Below, one piece after another: positions 15,226 to 20,627 of a DNA stretch of 21,138 nt. The notes below the pieces were generated by a model, which did no database searches, was not told the DNA's origin, and saw only the letters and a list, made by a program, of their open reading frames with translations. The translations under genes and the position numbers were made by a program. Position 1 is the stretch's first letter. Each line of letters begins with the position of its first letter. Source of the stretch: a virus; the IMG/VR virus record IMGVR_UViG_3300030329_001758, positions 1-21,138 of that record; one strand, written 5' to 3'.

Positions 15226-15436
15226 TCAGGATGCCAAGCGCGATGCACAGCGAAGAATGGCTTGGTTTAGTCTTACTGGTATGTTGGTGTTTCCGTTTGG
15301 CGTGATTTTCACAGAATGGATGCAACTACCGCAAGCCTCAGTGATGTTATCTAGCATGAGCAATATCTATTACGTTTCTATCGCTGCGATTGTTGCCAGC
15401 TACTACGGTTTTACGAATATGGGTAAAGGACAATGA
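15131..15436 (+). CDS. Two-helix membrane protein with an N-terminal EF-hand loop
   Basis: This 101-residue protein carries a canonical calcium-binding EF-hand loop at residues 7-18 (DLNDNGKIDPDE, with D, N, N, G, I and E at the expected places). A charged helix follows (about 19-43). Two membrane helices come next: MAWFSLTGMLVFPFGVIF and a second containing SNIYYVSIAAIVASYYGF. It precedes the holin and overlaps it by ATGA (15433-15436). The start has AAGGAAGG upstream. The EF-hand would lie on the same side as both membrane termini, most likely cytoplasmic. It may be a holin accessory or holin-like protein that responds to divalent ions. The function is not established. Confidence 0.8.
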   Translation: MPKAKYDLNDNGKIDPDERAIMLEDRRRIMIDQDAKRDAQRRMAWFSLTGMLVFPFGVIFTEWMQLPQASVMLSSMSNIYYVSIAAIVASYYGFTNMGKGQ

Positions 15437-15828
15437 TTGGACAGATACTAGGTGCAGCCGCGCCCATCTTAGATAAGTTTATCGAGGACAAAGACGCTAA
15501 GAACAAGATTAAAGCAGAACTAGAGCAAAGCATAATTGGTCTACAAGCAGCACAAGCAGCAGCGAATGTAGAACAGGCGAAGCACTCATCCTTGTTTGTC
15601 GCTGGGGCAAGGCCAGCAATCATGTGGATATGTGCGCTTGGTTTACTAACTCAGTTTTTCCTAATGCCTATCGCTGAATGGGCTTCAGCTTTGTGGTTTC
15701 CAGACATAGCCTTGCCGAGTTTAGCCACTGAAGAATTAATGACTTTGACATTGGCACTGTTGGGGCTTGGTGGAATGCGTAGCTTTGAAAAGTCAAAAGG
15801 CGTAGCTAGGGAGAGTATGAAAAAATGA
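15433..15828 (+). CDS. Three-TM phage holin, GTA-type
   Basis: This 131-residue protein resembles the family of holins with three membrane segments described for gene-transfer agents and phages. The N-terminal amphipathic region (GQILGAAAPILDKFIEDKDA) leads to the central helical linker (KIKAELEQSIIGLQAAQAAA). The conserved RPAIMWICALGLLTQFFLMP motif starts the membrane part, followed by a second hydrophobic segment (IAEWASALWF) and a third (LMTLTLALLGLGGMRSFEK). It should form inner-membrane lesions that let the endolysin reach peptidoglycan. It overlaps the endolysin gene by ATGA (15825-15828), the classic holin-endolysin arrangement. Confidence 0.85.
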   Translation: MIGQILGAAAPILDKFIEDKDAKNKIKAELEQSIIGLQAAQAAANVEQAKHSSLFVAGARPAIMWICALGLLTQFFLMPIAEWASALWFPDIALPSLATEELMTLTLALLGLGGMRSFEKSKGVARESMKK

Positions 15829-16445
15829 GTAAAGCAATGAAAGCCTTGCAAGCCAAGGTTGGCGCGGTCGCAGACGGTGCGTTTGGTAAAAACACAGCTA
15901 AAGCTATCGCCAAGCATTACGAGTTATCTCGCAATCGCGCTGCACATTTGCTGGGTCAGGCGCATCACGAAAGTGGTGGTTTTAAGCGCACCAGAGAAGG
16001 GCTGTATTACAGCACGCCAGAGCGACTAATGGCTGTATGGCCTAGTCGATTTAAGTCTGTAGAGGAAGCAATGCCTTACACCAAAGACCCACAGAAGTTA
16101 GCAAACAAAGTTTACAACGGACGCATGGGCAATGCTGAAGATTCTAATGACGGTTGGCTGTACTCTGGAAAAGGTTTTTTGCAATGCACTGGCAAATCAA
16201 ATGTCAGAGCGTTTGCATCTGATATGCGCTTACCTGAAGTTATGGAAAACCCCATGTTGCTTGAGAACGAATATGCTTTTGAAAGTGCTATCTGGTTTTT
16301 TAGAGCCAACAACTTATTTAAGCTTTGCGATCAAGGCGTGGACACCGATACAATCAAAGCGATTACCAAGCGTGTAAATGGTGGCTATCATGGCCTGAAA
16401 GATCGACAAGAGCAAACCACCAAAATATACGAGTGGTTAGGGTAG
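15825..16445 (+). CDS. GH19 chitinase-like endolysin
   Basis: This 206-residue protein cuts host peptidoglycan sugar linkages at lysis. Residues 8-33 (LQAKVGAVADGAFGKNTAKA) look like a short peptidoglycan-binding repeat. The catalytic GH19-type domain follows. HHESGGF carries the likely catalytic E49 and REGLYYS carries E58. The substrate-cleft motifs are YNGRMGN, GWLYSGKGFLQCTGKSN and ITKRVNGGYHGLKDRQE. There is no signal peptide, so release depends on the holin encoded immediately upstream. Length is typical for phage GH19 endolysins. The stop codon lies within a 6-bp hairpin (16440-16457). Confidence 0.9.
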   Translation: MSKAMKALQAKVGAVADGAFGKNTAKAIAKHYELSRNRAAHLLGQAHHESGGFKRTREGLYYSTPERLMAVWPSRFKSVEEAMPYTKDPQKLANKVYNGRMGNAEDSNDGWLYSGKGFLQCTGKSNVRAFASDMRLPEVMENPMLLENEYAFESAIWFFRANNLFKLCDQGVDTDTIKAITKRVNGGYHGLKDRQEQTTKIYEWLG

Positions 16446-16457
16446 CTTGTACTACCC
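16440..16457. repeat. Hairpin at the endolysin stop codon
   Basis: GGGTAG (16440-16445) pairs perfectly with CTACCC (16452-16457) around a 6-nt loop. The loop and right arm include a TTGTACTA octamer (16447-16454). There is no T-run after it, so it is not a standard terminator. It may be a processing or pausing site, or a protein-binding dyad. Confidence 0.5.
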
Positions 16458-16503
16458 AAAACACTGTTTAACTAGTACACAACCAAATTTGTACTAATTG
16501 TTA

Positions 16504-16532
16504 TTGACAGTTTATTTTTCCCCCCATACCAT
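16504..16532 (+). promoter_or_regulatory. Sigma70-like promoter of the RNA element
   Basis: A perfect -35 TTGACA (16504-16509) is followed after 17 nt by a weaker -10 TACCAT (16527-16532). The predicted start is about 16539-16541, exactly where the 5' strand of the long closing stem begins. Confidence 0.65.
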
Positions 16533-16540
16533 AATGCCAT

Positions 16541-16690
16541 GTTATCACTGAAGATTTAGCGATTATTTCTTTTAGTTCTTTACACATCAATCCCCCTTAG
16601 GAGTATATTTTATTCCTCTTGGTGGTAAATCCGAAAGCTAAAAAACTTCAGTGATAACAACGAACTAACTAGCCTTTTGGCCTTTTTTTA
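16541..16690 (+). ncRNA. Candidate structured small RNA (rod-like, about 150 nt)
   Basis: The element is closed by a perfect 13-bp stem, GTTATCACTGAAG (16541-16553) with CTTCAGTGATAAC (16646-16658). It continues as TTTAGC (16555-16560) with GCTAAA (16637-16642) and GATT with AATC further in. The tip has a 7-bp hairpin AGGAGTA-TATTT-TATTCCT around 16600-16618. A promoter ends just upstream, and a short GCC-TTTT-GGC hairpin with a T7 run (16672-16690) follows. No ORF of useful length fits. It resembles no phage RNA that I recognise; the long-rod architecture recalls 6S-like RNAs, but sequence homology is not evident. An attP dyad is the main alternative. Confidence 0.55.
16672..16690 (+). terminator. 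Possible weak intrinsic terminator of the RNA element
   Basis: A 3-bp GC hairpin (GCC 16672-16674 with GGC 16679-16681, loop TTTT) is followed by seven T residues (16683-16689). The stem is short, so termination efficiency is uncertain, but its position 14 nt after the closing stem fits the end of the transcript. Confidence 0.45.
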
Positions 16691-16792
16691 TGTCTAAACT
16701 TATGCGTTTCTGAATATAAAAGGTGGTACAAGGCTAGTACATAATTTGACTAAACTAATACTTTAGTGTTAGCAACGACTGAGGAGAAAGTA

Positions 16793-16999
16793 GTGAAAAA
16801 CATAAAAATCACAGACCATGGGATAAAGCTTTTGGGCGAGTTACAAAAAATTAGAGAAGCATTTACAGCTTCCGACGACTTGTCACTAGATACACAAAAT
16901 CAACTTGCAGACGCATATCTAGCAAAAGCAAATCCTTATGAAACACAAATAATCGAGGAAATTTTTGATGCCAATAATAACCAGACTGGAAAACCTTAA
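16793..16999 (+). CDS. Small ORF overlapping the integrase start, unknown function
   Basis: This 68-residue, mostly helical, acidic protein begins at GTG 16793, chosen because GAGGAG lies 6 nt upstream. The reading frame is open further up to GTG 16766 but without a ribosome site. It contains ITDHGIKLLGELQKIREAFT and ANPYETQIIEEIFDANN. There is no helix-turn-helix clear enough to call an excisionase and no membrane segment. Its last 32 nt overlap the start of the integrase gene, so the two are translated together. An excision or integration accessory role is possible from position only. Confidence 0.6.
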   Translation: MKNIKITDHGIKLLGELQKIREAFTASDDLSLDTQNQLADAYLAKANPYETQIIEEIFDANNNQTGKP

Positions 17000-18083
17000 C
17001 TTATACAAATGCACCACAAGAGGCTATCAACTTCGCTGGACAAGTAAGGATGGCGATAAAATCAGACACCAAGTACCAGCAGACTTACAGAGCAAAGAAA
17101 AGGCGTTGCAATACGCTATTGATAAATCTGCACTTGTTAAGCATGGATTGATGAAAAAAAACAAAAAATGTAAGCCTTTGAAAGACCATGTTTCAGAATA
17201 TTATGCTTTGTTGGACAGGCAAGTTTTAAACTATCAACATAACGGAGAATATGGAGATAAAATACGTCCAGCCAGGCGTGAATGTGTTAAGTCTCACATC
17301 AGGCTACATATCTTGCCCCACTTGGGCGACGTGCCGATTGATCTTATAGAGCCAGTAGACATATTTAGATTACAAGAAATTTTGCGGCAAAAGATGCTAC
17401 CACAGACGGTCAATCCAGTTATAGGTACGCTGTCTCGCATGATGAAGTTTTTTATAGTCGAGAGATTAATAAGAAGCGATCCTTGTCGTGATATTAACGC
17501 TCTAAAAAAGGTGCAAACTGACCCACGTTATACACCTACAAAAAAAGAGGTCGAGCAAGTGATTAATCACTTGGACGGCTGGAAACAAACTATGGTGATG
17601 CTGGCGGCTGGCACTGGCCTACGGATTAGCGAGATATTAGCGCTGGAATGGGATAACATAAAAGGTGATACAATCAGCGTGGAAGCCAGCGCTGTAAAAA
17701 CCAACATAGGCACACCTAAGACCAAGCATAGTCGCCGTAAAGTGCGTGTTGATAGTCGGCTAAAAGTGCGGCTACAAGAAATGCGATTGCAAAGCACTGG
17801 CTCGTTTTTGTTTCTCAATAAGAATGGCCGATTGTTTACGGCTGTGGACGTGCTGAATAGGGTGCTTTATCCAGCGATTAAGAAAGCTGGTGTGCCTAAG
17901 TTTGGCTTTCATGGCTTACGACGGTTTTACGCCAATGAGCTAGAAGCGCAGGGCGTGATGAAAGACCACATACAGCGCCTCATGGGTCACGAAATAGGCA
18001 GCAAAGTAACGGACAAGCATTACCGTAGAGTACGGCAAGAGGAAGTGCTTTTGGATGACTATGTAATCGAGGTGGGGGTCTAA
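16968..18083 (+). CDS. int: Tyrosine-type site-specific integrase
   Basis: This 371-residue recombinase catalyses phage integration and excision. The N-terminus (about 1-65) is an arm-binding-type region with aromatic and basic residues (YQLRWTSKDGDKIRHQV). Residues about 72-165 form the core-binding SAM-like domain (KDHVSEYYALLDRQ, HILPHLGDVPIDLI). The catalytic domain shows the complete set: R219 (GTGLRISEILALEW), a Lys in TPKTKHSRRKVRV (K251 or K253), H315 and R318 (FHGLRRFYA), H341 (LMGHEI) and nucleophile Y352 (KHYRRV). ATG 16968 has GAGG at about 10 nt upstream; a TTG one codon earlier is less likely. It ends convergently with the repressor gene, overlapping it by 4 nt. Confidence 0.95.
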   Translation: MPIITRLENLNLYKCTTRGYQLRWTSKDGDKIRHQVPADLQSKEKALQYAIDKSALVKHGLMKKNKKCKPLKDHVSEYYALLDRQVLNYQHNGEYGDKIRPARRECVKSHIRLHILPHLGDVPIDLIEPVDIFRLQEILRQKMLPQTVNPVIGTLSRMMKFFIVERLIRSDPCRDINALKKVQTDPRYTPTKKEVEQVINHLDGWKQTMVMLAAGTGLRISEILALEWDNIKGDTISVEASAVKTNIGTPKTKHSRRKVRVDSRLKVRLQEMRLQSTGSFLFLNKNGRLFTAVDVLNRVLYPAIKKAGVPKFGFHGLRRFYANELEAQGVMKDHIQRLMGHEIGSKVTDKHYRRVRQEEVLLDDYVIEVGV

Positions 18084-18089
18084 GCCCCA
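18073..18089. terminator. Hairpin at the convergent integrase/repressor stops
   Basis: TGGGG (18073-18077) pairs with CCCCA (18085-18089). The 7-nt loop contains both stop codons (TAA of the integrase, TAG of the repressor on the other strand). There is no flanking T-run on either side, so it may be a pause or partial bidirectional terminator rather than a canonical one. Confidence 0.35.
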
Positions 18090-18745
18090 GCCCGATTGCG
18101 TTGACTACCGACAACTACGTGTAGCGCATATATGTCTGCTTTATTCAACGTAACAGGTTTATTACTAGCTACGTCTTTGATGACGATCTGATCATCTGTT
18201 TGACTGACAAATTCGCGGAATATCCCAGCCATACGATCTGGCAATCTAAACATCACCACAACGTCATCTTTTGACTGTGCATCCAGTTTGGGATCAATAA
18301 ATAAGATGTCACCAGTGAAATAGCGAGGCTCCATACTTGCGCCGTAGTTTGTGGCTGCATATGCCTCGTCTGAGTAGTCCAGAAAGCTTGGCTTCCTGAT
18401 CTGTGTTTGTGTTGCACTTAGTTGGCGTACAACAAAGCCATCTCCTTTTTCAAATTCTTGGTTCATTGTTTGTCTCTCGTTAAACAGTGGTATAAACACG
18501 GCTGCGCCAGAGTTTGTAAGAGTGCTGAATATGGGTTGCGTTTCTAAGTTTTCACTTTCGTCGCGTAAATCGTCTATCGTGCAATTTAGCGCTTCAGCTA
18601 TTCTCACAAGCTTGTCGTGTGCTGGTGAGCTAGTCAGACCTTTTTCTATCTTGCTAATCTGACTTTGGCTAACTTTACTTAGTTCACTTAATTTAGACTG
18701 ACTTACTTTCAGCCTGGTTCTTACGTTGTACAGATTTGTGTACAT
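18080..18745 (-). CDS. CI-like lysogeny repressor, XRE HTH plus S24/LexA-type C-terminal domain
   Basis: This 221-residue protein should repress the early rightward genes and maintain lysogeny. The helix-turn-helix lies at about residues 17-36 (SKLSELSKVSQSQISKIEKG), followed by the typical AEALNCTIDDL helix. After a linker, residues about 125-215 form the S24 peptidase-like fold: NYGASMEPRYFTGDILFID contains the nucleophile S137. The catalytic Lys expected after the next strands is not obvious; the segment reads MAGIFREFV. Autocleavage, and thus SOS induction, may be lost or replaced. The start has GAGGT 5 nt upstream. It is divergent from the Cro-like gene across a 261-nt control region. 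Confidence 0.9.
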   Translation of the reverse strand: MYTNLYNVRTRLKVSQSKLSELSKVSQSQISKIEKGLTSSPAHDKLVRIAEALNCTIDDLRDESENLETQPIFSTLTNSGAAVFIPLFNERQTMNQEFEKGDGFVVRQLSATQTQIRKPSFLDYSDEAYAATNYGASMEPRYFTGDILFIDPKLDAQSKDDVVVMFRLPDRMAGIFREFVSQTDDQIVIKDVASNKPVTLNKADIYALHVVVGSQRNRAGA

Positions 18746-18784
18746 ATTTTACCTCGCTTTTCGCTGGGTAACGCTACTGAAACC

Positions 18785-18798
18785 CCTCTGATCAGAGG
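18785..18798. repeat. Perfect 14-bp palindrome CCTCTGATCAGAGG
   Basis: The palindrome lies 40 nt upstream of the repressor start codon. It is not followed by T residues on either strand, so it is not an intrinsic terminator. It could be a dimer binding site in the repressor leader. Confidence 0.55.
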
Positions 18799-18860
18799 CA
18801 AATCATAGCGTCTGATAATAATTTAGTAGTCTTATTTTAACTCGTTATTCAAGCTTTATT

Positions 18861-18876
18861 TATGCAATCTTGCATA
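18861..18876. promoter_or_regulatory. Candidate CI/Cro operator TATGCAATCTTGCATA
   Basis: This 16-bp site has 7-bp perfect arms and a 2-nt centre, suiting an HTH dimer. A matching half-site TATGCAC at 18978-18984 overlaps the predicted early promoter start, which supports a shared regulator. Confidence 0.6.
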
Positions 18877-19006
18877 TTTATTACTGAATAACAATAGCAA
18901 AACAGGGAAATATTCAAATATTTACATAAAATACGAAAAAAGTCATTGACTTGATTAATCTAGTTATTTTATCAAGATATGCACAACCAAATATCGGGGT
19001 CAGACA

Positions 19007-19291
19007 GTGCAACTATACAAATATTTGATTCACCACAACATTTCACAAAGCGAATTTGCAGACAAAATTGGTGTCTCACAGCCTACACTCAGCAGATATT
19101 ATAACGGCGATACGCTTCCCAGCGTGGTCATAGGCGCACGAATTGAGAAGGCAACAGGTGGTGAAGTATCTTGCGGAGATTGGGAAAATCTCAACCAAGA
19201 TATTCAAAATGAAATCAATAGTAATCAATCACCATTTAGAGACAACGATACGGACGTAATCGAGCTAGTGGATGATGGTGCAAATGGTTAA
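19007..19291 (+). CDS. Cro-like HTH regulator
   Basis: This 94-residue protein has an N-terminal HTH (LIHHNISQSEFADKIGVSQP followed by TLSRYYNGDTLPSVV) typical of Cro/CI-type regulators. Its C-terminal half is acidic and low in structure (INSNQSPFRDNDTDVIELVD). The start is GTG 19007, with only a weak GGGG ribosome site. It is the first gene rightward of the control region, opposite the repressor, which is the position of Cro. It is likely to repress the repressor promoter and start the early operon. It overlaps the next gene. Confidence 0.8.
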   Translation: MQLYKYLIHHNISQSEFADKIGVSQPTLSRYYNGDTLPSVVIGARIEKATGGEVSCGDWENLNQDIQNEINSNQSPFRDNDTDVIELVDDGANG

Positions 19292-19724
19292 TGCTAACTC
19301 TAAAGGCAAACGAGGCGAAAATCAGGTAAAGACGCAATACTTAGATCATTTAGGTATTCGCCTAAAACGTGACCTGGAGCAATATCGCACAGCAGATCAC
19401 GGTGATTTACTACCAGACTTTCAAGACGGTGACTTTGATTGGCCTTTTTGCATAGAGGTAAAAACCTACGGCACAACGGCTGATAAGCATCGTCCAGCGT
19501 GGTGGGAGCAAGTACGCAAAGCGGCAAAGTCACAAAAGCTCATCCCTGTGCTTTGGTATAAATATGACCGCCGCGATTGGCGAATAGTCATGCACATGAA
19601 CCATGTAAGCTTCGCGCTTGGCGGCACAACAGATCACGCAGATGAAAACTTGTTGCTCACGATGGACATGGATACTTGCTTCTATGTCACACGCGAAATC
19701 CTGTCAGCGAGGGCAAGCGTATGA
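19272..19724 (+). CDS. PD-(D/E)XK nuclease, Holliday-junction-resolvase-like
   Basis: This 150-residue protein shows a small nuclease fold. KGKRGENQVKTQYL carries E15, HGDLLPDF carries D45 or D49, and FCIEVKTYG is the E-x-K motif (E62, K64). Together these fit the E...D...ExK core of archaeal-type Hjc resolvases and related phage nucleases. The basic C-terminal half (KYDRRDWRIVMHM) could bind DNA. Starts at 19272, 19275 and 19284 are possible; the last would sit near the Cro stop. Its place in the early operon with a methyltransferase and an exonuclease suits DNA recombination or junction resolution. The exact substrate is not shown by sequence. Confidence 0.7.
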   Translation: MMVQMVNANSKGKRGENQVKTQYLDHLGIRLKRDLEQYRTADHGDLLPDFQDGDFDWPFCIEVKTYGTTADKHRPAWWEQVRKAAKSQKLIPVLWYKYDRRDWRIVMHMNHVSFALGGTTDHADENLLLTMDMDTCFYVTREILSARASV

Positions 19725-20473
19725 GGGTACTGGTTGCGTGTGAGTTTTCTGGTCGCGTAAGAAAAGCTTTCAAGAAAAACGGTCACGATGCCTGGTCATG
19801 CGATCTGTTGCCCTCTGATGATAAATCAAACAATCACATAACTGGTGATGTAAAAGACATAATCAATGATGGCTGGGATTTGCTAATTGCACACCCACCT
19901 TGCACCTACCTCACCAACGCTGGCGTTGTCTGGCTGCACAAAGACCCTGATCGTTGGAATAAACTAGATGAAGCGGCAAGGTTTTTCAAAACCCTACTAG
20001 ATGCTGACATACCTAAAAAATGCGTCGAAAACCCGATTATGCACAAGTACGCGATTGAGCGTATTGGCGGCGTAAAACAAACGCAAGTTATTCAACCCTG
20101 GATGTTTGGTCACACCGAACAGAAAGCAACCTGTTTGTGGCTGAAAAACCTTCCCAACCTTGAACCCACTAATAACGTCAAAAAAGAAATGCTTCTTTTG
20201 CCCGATAATAAACGACAACGCATACATTATTTACCACCCAGCAAAGATAGATGGAAACTCAGGTCAATGACCTACTTAGGCATTGCTGACGCTATGGCGC
20301 AACAATGGGGTCAACCAGAAAACGAAACCAAGAAATGCGACAAGTGTGACGGTCTAGGCTACGTTGATGAAACACGCGATGTCATTGATTACGTCAATGG
20401 TGGCTACCAAGATGAAGTGCTGAATACTTGCCCGAAATGCTTTGGGCTAGGCGAGGTGTGCGCCGATGAATAA
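19721..20473 (+). CDS. C5-methyltransferase-like phage protein with C-terminal DnaJ-type zinc motif
   Basis: This 250-residue protein resembles a phage family usually annotated as DNA cytosine methyltransferase. MRVLVACEFSGRVRKAF fits the nucleotide-cofactor motif I. AHPPCTYLTNAG contains the Pro-Cys (C61) of motif IV. CVENPIMHKY has the Glu-Asn of motif VI. The KRQRIHYLPP region may match motif VIII. It is shorter than typical cytosine-5 methyltransferases and has no clear target-recognition domain. Residues 206-244 add two CxxCxGxG units (CDKCDGLGY and CPKCFGLGE), as in the DnaJ zinc domain. The start ATG 19721 overlaps the upstream stop by ATGA. Catalysis is plausible but not proven; a role in DNA modification is inferred. 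Confidence 0.7.
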   Translation: MRVLVACEFSGRVRKAFKKNGHDAWSCDLLPSDDKSNNHITGDVKDIINDGWDLLIAHPPCTYLTNAGVVWLHKDPDRWNKLDEAARFFKTLLDADIPKKCVENPIMHKYAIERIGGVKQTQVIQPWMFGHTEQKATCLWLKNLPNLEPTNNVKKEMLLLPDNKRQRIHYLPPSKDRWKLRSMTYLGIADAMAQQWGQPENETKKCDKCDGLGYVDETRDVIDYVNGGYQDEVLNTCPKCFGLGEVCADE

Positions 20474-20627
20474 CGCCGAAACAATAGTTGCTAGCATCAA
20501 GCGTAAGGCGTTGATCATAAAAGATGACCTAAAGCGTCCACCAGCGCGAATGACGCAAATGCAACGTGCTGAAGAAATAATTTCTCTGTGTGAACTCCTA
20601 GAGAAAGCTTTGGAGCAAAACACATGA
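20466..20627 (+). CDS. Very small helical protein of unknown function
   Basis: This 53-residue ORF starts at ATG 20466, overlapping the end of the methyltransferase-like gene by 8 nt, and its TGA overlaps the next ATG (20624-20627). It begins MNNAETIVASIKRKALIIKD and has a C-terminal helix (RAEEIISLCELLEKALEQN). It has no motif that I recognise. Coding is supported by the coupled start and stop and the residue pattern. Confidence 0.65.
   Translation: MNNAETIVASIKRKALIIKDDLKRPPARMTQMQRAEEIISLCELLEKALEQNT

Larger units (their letters stand above)
16447..16742. repeat. Five copies of a TTGTACTA / TAGTACAA octamer
   Basis: The copies are TTGTACTA at 16447-16454 and 16489-16496, and on the other strand TAGTACAC at 16473-16480, TGGTACAA at 16724-16731 and TAGTACAT at 16735-16742. 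Copies two and three make a perfect 7-bp inverted pair (TAGTACA and TGTACTA) separated by 10 nt. They flank the RNA element and precede the integrase gene. They may be integrase arm-type sites or regulator operators. Confidence 0.55.
16446..16792. other. Non-coding region between lysis and integrase genes (candidate attP region)
   Basis: These 347 nt hold no credible gene. They contain, in order, three copies of a TTGTACTA-type octamer, a sigma70-like promoter, a rod-like RNA element with a T-tailed hairpin, two more octamers, and the ribosome site of the next ORF. The attachment site of an integrase is commonly next to its gene, so attP may lie here. No tRNA fragment or core repeat could be recognised. 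Confidence 0.5.
18746..19006. promoter_or_regulatory. Lysis-lysogeny control region between repressor and Cro-like gene
   Basis: This 261-nt AT-rich divergent region holds a perfect 14-bp palindrome CCTCTGATCAGAGG (18785-18798), the operator-like TATGCAA-TC-TTGCATA (18861-18876), a related half-site TATGCAC (18978-18984) and an AAATAT-ATATTT inverted repeat near 18907. On the plus strand, TTGACT (18946-18951) and TTATCA (18969-18974) with 17 nt between make a candidate promoter for the Cro-like gene; the half-site lies just past its -10. Confidence 0.7.

Noticed and set aside
16501-16690. Short peptide ORFs in the candidate RNA (for example ATG at 16539, six codons)
   Set aside because: There is no ribosome site and the codons coincide with the 5' strand of the closing stem; structure explains the sequence better.
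18785-18798. Palindrome CCTCTGATCAGAGG as terminator
   Set aside because: No T-run follows on either strand, and it lies upstream of the repressor start; an operator or leader site is more likely.
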